64,000 bases of DNA from Echinicola soli (lineage in GTDB: Bacteria; Bacteroidota; Bacteroidia; Cytophagales; Cyclobacteriaceae): positions 3,013,001-3,077,000 of the forward strand of contig NZ_CP041253.1 in the NCBI RefSeq assembly GCF_006575665.1, given 5' to 3'. Both the position numbers and the translations under genes were made by a program. The notes below the pieces were generated by a model that worked only from the letters and a program-made list of their open reading frames with translations, searched no databases and had not been told where the DNA came from. Each line of letters opens with the position of its first letter. Within the stretch, counting starts at the first letter, position 1. Shown piece by piece: positions 57,721-64,000 of this stretch.

Positions 57721-58017
57721 CTTTTCCCTGCACTTCAGAAAATCCAATACCTCAGAGCCTTTGAAAAGGGCAGTGTCTATCCGGTGACCATGGAAAAGGG
57801 CGGCAAAGAAGAGATCATGTACGTTTCGGCCAATCCCAAGTTCAAATCGGTCAATGTCTATGATGTCGAAATGAAGATGGTCAAGACCAATGACCTTAAA
57901 TTGGGCAAGGATCAGGGAAAGGAGGTAAAGCAGGACCAGCAGGAAGAAAAGCAACAGACTCCAAAGGTGAAGAACACCCTTAAGGAACCCAAAAAGGGGA
58001 AAGGGGCAAGGATGTAG
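57721..58017 (+). pseudogene. 3' fragment of a conjugative-element gene (DUF3945/DUF4099-like tail)
   Basis: The frame LQKIQYLRAFEKGSVYPVTM then GGKEEIMYVSANPKFKSVNV and YDVEMKMVKTNDL resembles the C-terminal part of large proteins of unknown role carried by Bacteroidota conjugative elements. A low-complexity Lys/Gln/Glu tail (KEVKQDQQEEKQQTPKVKNT) ends it. The 5' part is missing: the frame joins the FISUMP relic head-to-head near 57720. The family name is a pattern-based suggestion. A terminator follows. Confidence 0.45.
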
Positions 58018-58043
58018 GAATTTCGTGGTTTTTAAATGATAAG

Positions 58044-58071
58044 CACCTTCAAGATGATTGGAGGTGTTTTT
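58044..58071 (+). terminator. Terminator after the conjugative-element relic
   Basis: CACCTTCAA pairs with TTGGAGGTG (one G.U pair) around a 5-base loop, followed by TTTTT. Confidence 0.6.
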
Positions 58072-58093
58072 CCTATTTCTGCAACCTTAGTTT

Positions 58094-58121
58094 TTGAAAT
58101 TGGTAAAAATTACTATATTTG
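58094..58121 (+). promoter_or_regulatory. Promoter with -33 TTG and -7 TATATTTG
   Basis: TTTTTG (58091-58096) and TATATTTG (58114-58121) are separated by 17 bases, a good match to the Bacteroidota promoter. Transcription would start near 58126, ahead of the small frame at 58165. Confidence 0.5.
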
Positions 58122-58164
58122 ATTTGGCGATAGCCGTTTTTTGACAAATAACACTACTACACTT

Positions 58165-58314
58165 ATGCAATCACACAATCCCCAAGATGCGGGCCATATA
58201 TCACGTTTTTCGGATAAGATAATACTTGGCCATTCCAACTGTCAATTTAAGATGTATACCCATTACCATTGGGAAAATACCTTAATTAGGGTATTTTTTG
58301 ATAATGCGGGATGA
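58165..58314 (+). CDS. Short 49-residue reading frame, probably a truncated gene start
   Basis: ATG 58165 codes MQSHNPQDAGHISRFSDKII, then LGHSNCQFKMYTHYHWENTL and a stop at 58312-58314. The composition is protein-like and a good promoter stands about 40 bases upstream. No family is recognised. It may be the 5' end of a gene cut when the AT-rich segment to the right was inserted. Confidence 0.3.
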   Translation: MQSHNPQDAGHISRFSDKIILGHSNCQFKMYTHYHWENTLIRVFFDNAG

Positions 58315-58324
58315 TGTAATTTTG
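58297..58324 (+). promoter_or_regulatory. Promoter upstream of the phospholipase D-like gene
   Basis: TTTG (58297-58300) and TAATTTTG (58317-58324), spacing 16 bases. It predicts a long leader of about 145 bases before ATG 58476. Confidence 0.45.
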
Positions 58325-58475
58325 TGGATAAACAGACTATAGACGTAAGTAAACGTTTATAGCATTCAACAAACCGAAGTTGAAATAGACGTAATCGGAC
58401 TACATTTATACAGGCGTTGCGAATAATGCTGATAAACAAATCTGAATTGAAAAACTTAACATAGGAAATAAAAAA

Positions 58476-59021
58476 ATGAGTAAATTTTTAACAGGCAAAG
58501 AATTAGAAGATACCGTTTATGACATTATTTGGGAAACAGAAAATACATTAATGATTGTTTCCCCCTTTATCAAACTTGATGACTATTTCAAAAAACTATT
58601 TGACAAACATGAAAACAACCCAAGAATTCACCTGCTTTTAGTCTTTGGAAAAAACGAGAAATCGGTTAAAAAAAGTATGAGTAAAGCCGACTTTGACTAT
58701 TTTAAAAAATTTCTTAATGTAAGTATTGTTTACGTTCCAAATTTACACGCAAAATATTATGGCAACGAGAAAAAAGGAATAATTACATCAATAAATCTTT
58801 ATGATTATTCATTTAAAAACAATATTGAATTTGGTGTTTTTAGTCAACAAAGCCTTTTGGGTAGGTTCAAACAATCAGCAGACAATGATGCTTGGAATGA
58901 ATGTATGGAAATTGCAGAAAACAATGAAGTAGTTTTTATTAAAAGACCTGTTTTTGAAAGTAAAAAAATCATAATTAGTCTTGGCAAAAGCTACATCAAA
59001 TCCAATATTTTATTCAACTGA
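58476..59021 (+). CDS. Phospholipase D-like (single HKD) protein, N-terminal part of a frameshifted gene
   Basis: 181 codons. The start MSKFLTGKELEDTVYDIIWE is followed by the PLD-fold strand MIVSPFIKLDDYFKKLF and one HKD-type motif, HAKYYGNEKKGIITSINLYD (His91, Lys93), then NNIEFGV. One HKD per chain suggests action as a dimer, as in PLD-type nucleases or nuclease-like accessory proteins. The frame stops at 59021 inside a block (SYIKSNILFN) that in full-length relatives runs on to a C-terminal domain, found here in the -1 frame. The gene is far more AT-rich than its neighbours, suggesting recent transfer. A defence-type role is possible but unproven. Confidence 0.7.
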   Translation: MSKFLTGKELEDTVYDIIWETENTLMIVSPFIKLDDYFKKLFDKHENNPRIHLLLVFGKNEKSVKKSMSKADFDYFKKFLNVSIVYVPNLHAKYYGNEKKGIITSINLYDYSFKNNIEFGVFSQQSLLGRFKQSADNDAWNECMEIAENNEVVFIKRPVFESKKIIISLGKSYIKSNILFN

Positions 59022-59325
59022 GAAGTTTTACGGTTTTACAAAAAACAGAAAGACTGACGAAAAAAGGTTATTGGATTTTCCTGAAGAATTGGAATTGAAT
59101 TCAGCCAATACAGAACGACCTGAACGAGAAATTGAAGAAATCCAAACCCAAGGGTTTTGTATTAGGTCTGGCAAAAAAATAAAATTCAACCCAAAACAGC
59201 CAATGTCAAGAGAATCTTGGAAAATTTGGAATGAATATGGAAATGAGGATTTCCCTGAAAAGTATTGCCATAAAACAGGCAAACCATCGAATGGGAAAAC
59301 ATCAATGAAAAAACCAATTATGTAA
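58981..59325 (+). pseudogene. C-terminal part of the phospholipase D-like gene, in the -1 frame
   Basis: This frame overlaps the previous one by 41 bases and continues it with STEKFYGFTKNRKTDEKRLL, an acidic linker and a C-terminal block GFCIRSGKKIKFNPKQPMSR ... ESWKIWNEYG ... YCHKTGKPSNGKTSMKKPIM. The block is a degenerate zinc-ribbon pattern (CxxxG...YCHxxG) that I recall as the normal C-terminus of these PLD-like proteins. A single-base loss near 59010 explains the split; programmed -1 frameshifting is the less likely alternative. Alone it has no start signal. Confidence 0.6.
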
Positions 59326-59449
59326 AAAGACCACCCTAGTGGACGAAATTACAAGTAGATTGAAGATAGCTTTACCTGATCCTAGATTTGTATCTCTCTT
59401 TTAGCCTGTTGAGTAGCTGGATTGGCCGAAATGGAAGGGTTTTTGGACT

Positions 59450-59545
59450 TTATCTATCCTCCGTTTTTCCCTCCATCAACTTCCTTACATTTTCGTAATC
59501 ATAAAACATAAGCCCGCCTATTTTGGTGAAAGGCAGGGTTCCGTT
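59450..59545 (-). pseudogene. 3' tail of an excisionase-like HTH gene
   Basis: Minus-strand frame NGTLPFTKIGGLMFYDYENV then RKLMEGKTEDR and stop at 59450-59452. NGxLPFxKIGG is the characteristic last part of helix-turn-helix (excisionase-type, HTH_17) proteins of Bacteroidota mobile elements. The N-terminal HTH is missing; the sequence upstream switches to the recombinase fragment. Confidence 0.6.
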
Positions 59546-59861
59546 TCAATCTCACTCAAGAAGATATCTGCAGTCCTAAGCCATTCCTTTAAATACCGCT
59601 TCAGGTATTTTTCAGTAGTTCTATAATTCTTTAAGGAGCCATTTGAAAGGGTATTGGCATAGGCGACCTTGTGATAATCCACCAGCTTCATCAGGGTAAA
59701 ATCTTCCTCCCCTCCAGTTAAGAAGTAATTTTTTAACTCGTCTATATGGAATCGCCTTTTTTTTGAAGAGAACTCATGATAAGCACCGAGTACATCGGCC
59801 CTCACTTCTTCTAAATAAAAAATCAAATCGGAATTGGATTTTCGTTGGGATTTGGGATACC
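59546..59861 (-). pseudogene. Tyrosine recombinase fragment (core-binding domain), interrupted by IS21-like element
   Basis: Codes GYPKSQRKSNSDLIFYLEEV, then a helical SAM-like core-binding domain (MKLVDYHKVAYANTLSNGSL, TTEKYLKRYLKEWLRTADIF LSEI-type). This is the N-terminal half of a Bacteroidota tyrosine recombinase. The catalytic domain (R-H-R-Y) is absent: about where it should begin, the frame runs into an excisionase tail (deletion junction near 59546-59552). Upstream it is cut at 59861 by the IS21-like element; the reading frame continues at 62510. Confidence 0.75.
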
Positions 59862-60043
59862 TGGATATTCCGGAGCATGTTGACCCCATGATCCGGGAAT
59901 GAACCGGAGGTTGAAAAGTAGCTTAAGCGGCTGTTTTCAACTGCCATTCCGGCGGATGCTGACCCCCTAAAGTAATATTTCAGCAATAATTCCGGAGCAT
60001 ATTGCCCCCTCTGTTGTCAGATTCCGGAGCATATTGCCCCCTC
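59862..60043. repeat. Multiple left-end transposase-binding repeats of the IS21-like element
   Basis: Four related copies of the motif ATTCCGGxGxATxxTGxCCCC occur near 59867, 59945, 59988 and 60021. Two counterparts in opposite orientation lie at the right end (about 62456-62502, GAGGGGTCAxTAT). Repeated binding sites at both ends are typical of IS21. Confidence 0.7.
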
Positions 60044-60099
60044 ATAATGCTGGTTTTGGTTTTTTAGCGGATGATTTATATACCACTAACCGTGATCCA

Positions 60100-61680
60100 A
60101 TGGCAGGAAAACCAAAACCAATGAGTCAGATAAAACAATTGATCATTCTCAACAAGCAGGGCAAAGGGATCAAGACCATTTCCCGAATGCTTGGCATGAG
60201 CAAGAATACCGTAAAAGCCTACCTGGTCAAGCTGGAAAAGCTGCTGGGGCAGACAGGTACGAGCCTAACCATAGATGATCTGCTCGCCCTTGAAGAGCCG
60301 GAGATCCATTCCCGTTTCCATCCTGGCAACCCTTCCTATAAGGATCCCCGGTACGATCATTTTAAAATGCGTCTTGAATATTTTCGTAAAGAGCTGAAGC
60401 GTACCGGGGTTACCAGGGCACTTTTGTGGGAGGAATACAGACAGTCCCATCCGGATGGTTACAGCTACTCACAGTTCTGCCACCACCTTGACCAGCATGA
60501 CCTTGCCCGGTCAAAACCAACCATGGTACTTGACCATCCGCCCGGGGAAAAGCTTTATATTGATTTTGCCGGCAAGACGATTGACTACATAGACCGGGAA
60601 ACTGGAGAGGTCATTTCCTGCCAGTTTTTTGTGGCCTGCCTGCCCTGTTCGGACTATGCTTTTGCCATGGCCGTGCCCAGCCAGCGTATAGCCGATTTTC
60701 TCCATGCCCTGGCCTGCTGCCTGGAACATTTGGGCGGGGTCCCTTCCCTGCTGGTCCCCGACAACCTGAAGTCGGCAGTGGACAAGGCCGACAAGTACGA
60801 ACCGGATATCAACCGGGCACTGGAAGACTTTGCCAACCATTACGGTACGGCCGTCCTGCCTGCAAGGGCCCGAAAGCCCCAGGACAAGGCCCTGGTCGAG
60901 AACCAGGTCAACATGCTCTACTCCAGGGTATATGCCAAGCTGAGGAACATGCAGTTCTTTGATCTTTATGCGCTCAACCAGGCCATTAAAATCCGGATCA
61001 GGGCCCATAACCAGACACGGATGCAGCGCAGGCCCTACTGCCGGGAAGAAAAGTTTTTGGCCGATGAAAAAAACCTGTTGGGAAAACTTCCCGAGGACCG
61101 GTTTGAGCTACGCTACCATGCCCTGCTGACCGTGGCAAAAAACAACCATGTTTACCTGGCAAGGGACAAGCAATATTACAGTGTCCCGTATACCCTTATT
61201 GGCAAGAAAGTGAAGGTAGTCTACACCAGGTCCATGTTCTATGTCTACCATGAAGGCAAAAAGGTAGCCGTCCATGCCAGAAGCACCAAGGGCGGCTATT
61301 CTACCGTTGAAGACCATCTGTGTTCCCAGCACAGGCATTACAGGGACAGGAGCCCTGAATACTACAGGGAGCTTGCCCGTAAAAAATCGGAGGTCCTTTA
61401 CCGGTATGTGTCCCTGCTGTTTGAGCAGAACCGGTATCCCGAGCAGCTTTACAGGACCTGTGACGGGCTGCTGGCCCTGAGCAGGAAGTCCGACCCGGAC
61501 ACCTTTGACAGGGCCTGCAAAATAGCCATGGACCACCAGGTCTATTCTTATGGGTTTATCAGGAACATCCTTGAAAACAACATGGCCCATGAACAGCCTG
61601 ATACTACACAAAAAGCCCTGCCCAAACACGACAATGTCCGGGGCAAGGAATATTACGACCAACAGAAACTCCAATTTTAA
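60100..61680 (+). CDS. istA: IS21 family transposase IstA
   Basis: About 527 residues from ATG 60100 (MAGKPKPMSQIKQLIILNKQ); ATG 60121 is an alternative, while the TTG at 60034 lies in the terminal repeat. N-terminal HTH (GIKTISRMLGMSKNTVKAYL), then the rve/DDE integrase core: Asp in GEKLYIDFAGKTIDY, Asp in LVPDNLKSAVDKADKYEPDI and Glu in PQDKALVENQVNMLYSRVYA. The Mu-type C-terminal beta domain (NNHVYLARDKQYYSVPYTLI GKK-type) follows. It acts with IstB, whose gene starts 6 bases after its stop. Confidence 0.94.
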   Translation: MAGKPKPMSQIKQLIILNKQGKGIKTISRMLGMSKNTVKAYLVKLEKLLGQTGTSLTIDDLLALEEPEIHSRFHPGNPSYKDPRYDHFKMRLEYFRKELKRTGVTRALLWEEYRQSHPDGYSYSQFCHHLDQHDLARSKPTMVLDHPPGEKLYIDFAGKTIDYIDRETGEVISCQFFVACLPCSDYAFAMAVPSQRIADFLHALACCLEHLGGVPSLLVPDNLKSAVDKADKYEPDINRALEDFANHYGTAVLPARARKPQDKALVENQVNMLYSRVYAKLRNMQFFDLYALNQAIKIRIRAHNQTRMQRRPYCREEKFLADEKNLLGKLPEDRFELRYHALLTVAKNNHVYLARDKQYYSVPYTLIGKKVKVVYTRSMFYVYHEGKKVAVHARSTKGGYSTVEDHLCSQHRHYRDRSPEYYRELARKKSEVLYRYVSLLFEQNRYPEQLYRTCDGLLALSRKSDPDTFDRACKIAMDHQVYSYGFIRNILENNMAHEQPDTTQKALPKHDNVRGKEYYDQQKLQF

Positions 61681-61686
61681 CACCTA

Positions 61687-62412
61687 ATGAATATGAACCA
61701 GATCGAAGCACAAATGACCAGGCTTAAACTGCACGGTATGTCCAAAACATGGACAGCCCTGAAGGAAACCCGCAAAACCCAAAACCTCACGCTGACAGAA
61801 GGCCTTGAGATGATGCTCCAGGCCGAGGAGCAGGAAAGGGACAACAGGAGGTTCAGAAGGCTGGAGTCCAATGCCGGATTCAGGTATAAGGCCTCCCTGG
61901 AAGAACTCAAGCTTGATAAAACCAGGGGGTTGGACGATATGGTGCTGGCATCCCTGTCCACCGGAGACTACATCACCAAAGGGGAATCGGTGCTGATAAC
62001 AGGGGCCACCGGCTGTGGTAAAAGTTACCTGGCATCCGCACTGGGACACCAGGCCTGTATCCAAGGGTTCAAGGCCGCCTATTTTAATACCCAGAAACTG
62101 ATGCTCAAAACCAAGATGGTAAGGCTGGAAGGCACCGCTATCAAGTTCTTTGACAAGTTGGCAAAAGCCGACCTGCTCATCATGGATGATTTTGGGCTCA
62201 CACATCTGGAAAAACAGCATCAGATGGACTTTATGGAGCTCATTGAGGACCGGCACGGGAAGAAATCCACCATCATCGCAAGCCAGTTGCCCATATCCAG
62301 CTGGTATGAGGTGATCGGTGAAGAAACGATAGCCGACGCCATTCTTGACAGATTGGTACACTCATCATACAGAATCGAACTTAAAGGTGATAGTCTAAGA
62401 AAAAAAATGTAA
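61687..62412 (+). CDS. istB: IS21-like element helper ATPase IstB
   Basis: 241 residues, DnaC-like AAA+ ATPase that assembles on target DNA and recruits IstA. N-terminal IstB domain (QMTRLKLHGMSKTWTALKET, LTLTEGLEMMLQAEEQERDN), Walker A GATGCGKSYLASALG, Walker B ADLLIMDDFGL, sensor SQLPISSWYEVIGEETIADA ILDRLVHSSYRI-type end. Full length and no disruption. Transcribed with istA. Confidence 0.95.
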   Translation: MNMNQIEAQMTRLKLHGMSKTWTALKETRKTQNLTLTEGLEMMLQAEEQERDNRRFRRLESNAGFRYKASLEELKLDKTRGLDDMVLASLSTGDYITKGESVLITGATGCGKSYLASALGHQACIQGFKAAYFNTQKLMLKTKMVRLEGTAIKFFDKLAKADLLIMDDFGLTHLEKQHQMDFMELIEDRHGKKSTIIASQLPISSWYEVIGEETIADAILDRLVHSSYRIELKGDSLRKKM

Positions 62413-62502
62413 AATTGTCATACCATTGGATTCACATGACCAAACCAACTTTTAGAGGGGTCAATATCCCCGGAGAGGGGTCAGTATCATCCAGAATATC
62501 CA

Positions 62503-62551
62503 GGATACCCTTTTCTTTTATCCCAATCGGCCTCCTTTACATATTTTTTTA
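62503..62551 (-). pseudogene. Tyrosine recombinase fragment between the two IS elements
   Basis: On the minus strand this 49-base piece codes KKYVKEADWDKRKGYP when joined to its neighbours, the typical end of the Arm-type DNA-binding domain (E-I-S-L-K..., then DWD). It contains one copy of each target duplication: GGATACC at 62503-62509 and ATTTTTTTA at 62543-62551. Its reading frame is continuous with 59861 and below and with 63971 and above once the IS copies are removed. Confidence 0.8.
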
Positions 62552-63961
62552 CATTGTTGTCCGGTAAACCCGGATATTAGTTAAATTCAATTTTCAACTT
62601 CCTGATTATAAAGTGGTTATTTGGTTTTCGTCAGGGGCAAGCCCCCCTCATCTCAGGGAACAGTGTGTTTTGATTTTTCAAAATATCTTCTTGTATGATG
62701 GCTCTCCAGCTTCCTTCCGGATCCTCCAGGAACCTATACAAGCTGATATAATTCATTAATTGCTGTCTGACCAGGGATACCAAGTTGGAGAAAGCCCATT
62801 TCCTTTTGACCTGGCTTTTGATCAAGGTCAAAAGGAGATTGGCCAACATGGCCGACCATATCTGTATTTCTATGGCATTTTCATTGTCGCCCAAGAAGTA
62901 CTTTAAAGGGAAGTTCTGCTTAAGCTGTTTGAATAATAGCTCTATCTGCCAGCGTCTTTTATAGATGAGTGCTATCTTCTCTGCTGCCATCTCAAAATTA
63001 TTGGTAATCAACTCAAACAGGCGTTCACTTTTGCTGTCCCAATAGGCTATTCTCCTGGAACGGTGCTCCTGTTGCTTGTTCTTGCCATATCGTAAGATGA
63101 TTTCTTCATCCTTGAGTACTCCGGAATCTGCCTGATCAGGAATATTAAACTCCTTTCGGGCCTGATAGACAGCATTGTCTTTTAACCTGGTCACATACCA
63201 TATCCCGCTTTCGGTCAGGACCTCATATTTTCCATAATCCACATATCCCTTATCAAAAGTGATGATAGAGCCCCCGGGCAGGTTGAAAACCTCATCCAGG
63301 AAGGTATGGTCATGTCGGACAGCCGCACTGTAACGGACAAGATAAGGAACATGGTCACTCGCCCTGATGATGGTGTGCGCCTTAATACCTCCTTTCTTTT
63401 TGCCCGTTTTCGGGTTCCTGCCTACTCCCTTGAGAATATCCTTGAACAGACTAATGGTGGTAGAATCCATAATATAGAGCCTCTTCATATCAGCATCCTT
63501 CAACCGGCTGTCCGTTAAACTGTCACCATGCCTTTGGTACACACTCATGTATATATCGGCGAACACATCGCTCACACGTCGTTTGTTGGCTTCTGATAAC
63601 GTACTCCGCCTTACCACATAGTTCAGACCCAAATGGGCCAATTTATGGGCATTGGCCAACAAACCGACAAGTGTCTCACGAATGGAATGATAGCCCTCAA
63701 ATGCTACAAACAGCATTACTATCAAGTGGTTATAAGTCGTGAACTTCTTCACATAACGCTCCGCATTATGCCTGCGGGCTATCTCTCTTACCTCCCCCTT
63801 GTCAATGAACTTTATTAACTGATTGAATATCGGCTGTCCGCTAAAATTACTACTTTTGCCCATGGCTTAACTTTTTTGTGTCGTAACTCAAAAGTAGCCA
63901 CAATGGGCTGGTTCAGCAATGGACTGGCCCTCTTTCATTTATTTTTTACCGGACACCAATG
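62552..63961 (-). mobile_element. IS4-family insertion sequence
   Basis: 1410 bases. Ends: CATTGTTGTCCGGTAAA (62552-62568) and, inverted, CATTGGTGTCCGGTAAA (63945-63961), 16 of 17 identical. An exact 9-base target duplication ATTTTTTTA flanks it (62543-62551 and 63962-63970). One transposase gene fills the element on the minus strand. It sits in the codons for the Arm domain of the same recombinase gene that the IS21-like element interrupts. Confidence 0.9.
62631..63863 (-). CDS. IS4 family transposase (DUF4372 N-terminus, DDE core)
   Basis: 410 residues. The N-terminal DUF4372-type domain is MGKSSNFSGQPIFNQLIKFI then KKFTTYNHLIVMLFVAFEGY. The DDE_Tnp_1 core has Asp in LYIMDSTTISLFKDIL, Asp in SIITFDKGYVDYGKYEVL, and the Glu in the YREK-like motif YKRRWQIELLFKQLKQNF. 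It is full length and appears intact. The start is 98 bases inside the right end of the element, the stop 79 bases inside the left end. Confidence 0.93.
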   Translation of the reverse strand: MGKSSNFSGQPIFNQLIKFIDKGEVREIARRHNAERYVKKFTTYNHLIVMLFVAFEGYHSIRETLVGLLANAHKLAHLGLNYVVRRSTLSEANKRRVSDVFADIYMSVYQRHGDSLTDSRLKDADMKRLYIMDSTTISLFKDILKGVGRNPKTGKKKGGIKAHTIIRASDHVPYLVRYSAAVRHDHTFLDEVFNLPGGSIITFDKGYVDYGKYEVLTESGIWYVTRLKDNAVYQARKEFNIPDQADSGVLKDEEIILRYGKNKQQEHRSRRIAYWDSKSERLFELITNNFEMAAEKIALIYKRRWQIELLFKQLKQNFPLKYFLGDNENAIEIQIWSAMLANLLLTLIKSQVKRKWAFSNLVSLVRQQLMNYISLYRFLEDPEGSWRAIIQEDILKNQNTLFPEMRGACP

Positions 63962-64000
63962 ATTTTTTTAATGATATTTCCCTTTTAGATCCATTTAGGG
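63962..64000 (-). pseudogene. Tyrosine recombinase fragment at the window edge (Arm domain)
   Basis: The minus-strand frame codes LNGSKREISL, the beta strand of the Arm-type DNA-binding domain of Bacteroidota tyrosine recombinases, and continues into the piece at 62503-62551 after removal of the IS4-like element. The N-terminus lies beyond the right edge. Confidence 0.7.

Larger units (their letters stand above)
59862..62502 (+). mobile_element. IS21-family insertion sequence with istA and istB
   Basis: 2641 bases. The left end TGGATATTCCGGAGCATGTT (continuing GACCCC) and the right end, read inward as TGGATATTCTGGATGATACT (continuing GACCCC), are inverted repeats with TG/CA tips. The flanks carry an exact 7-base target duplication GGATACC (59855-59861 and 62503-62509), within the 4-8 range of the family. 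Deleting the element and one GGATACC restores the recombinase reading frame exactly, which proves the borders. Both transposition genes look intact, so the copy may be active. Confidence 0.92.

Noticed and set aside
61108..61683. 191-codon minus-strand frame inside the IS21-like element
   Set aside because: Antisense of istA, which has all its catalytic residues; a shadow frame caused by high GC in this segment.

Overview
The window is a piece of a Bacteroidota chromosome, most likely from the Cytophagales (Cyclobacteriaceae, Echinicola-like; this genus-level guess is inference). The signs are SusC/SusD pairs, TonB-dependent receptors with a carboxypeptidase-like N-terminal domain, DUF4249 lipoproteins, FecR/ECF-sigma pairs, a type IX secretion plug protein, DUF3276, and several matches to the Bacteroidota -7 promoter box TAnnTTTG. 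No rRNA, tRNA or CRISPR array was seen.

Positions 1-32600 are mostly a stable core. They hold a TonB receptor/DUF4249 pair (first gene cut by the window edge), an S41 peptidase, a TetR-like/ABC1-kinase pair, a PQQ-type sugar dehydrogenase, an ABC-F ATPase, the T9SS plug protein, a solitary Cas6 RNase next to ychF, an AI-2E family exporter, DUF3276, a ferredoxin divergent from a LuxC-type acyl-CoA reductase, an AtoE-like transporter, aconitase, two secreted proteins and a hybrid histidine kinase, a TPR lipoprotein, an ArsC-like protein, a cation diffusion facilitator, two small detoxification-type proteins, a collapsed AraC gene, and a second TonB receptor/DUF4249 pair.

Positions 32600-39900 are gene-poor. 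They contain a 361-bp element with inverted ends, an interrupted small ORF, a large secreted YwqK/MORN-repeat protein, an aldo/keto reductase and a Crp/Fnr regulator.

Positions 39900-57320 form a polysaccharide-utilisation region made of two tandem modules, each ECF sigma, FecR, SusC with an STN signalling domain, and SusD. The first module also carries a GH95 family alpha-L-fucosidase/galactosidase. The expected logic is that ligand binding at SusC/SusD is signalled through the STN domain to FecR, which controls the sigma factor and hence the locus. A frameshifted ArdC antirestriction relic lies between the modules.

Positions 57320-64000 are a mobile-element graveyard. It holds a FISUMP tail, a conjugative-element gene tail, an AT-rich phospholipase D-like gene split by a frameshift, an excisionase tail joined to a truncated tyrosine recombinase, and two insertion sequences (IS21-like with a 7-bp target duplication; IS4-like with a 9-bp duplication) that both sit inside that one recombinase gene. 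Removing both IS copies and one copy of each duplication restores a single continuous recombinase reading frame, which fixes the IS borders to the base.
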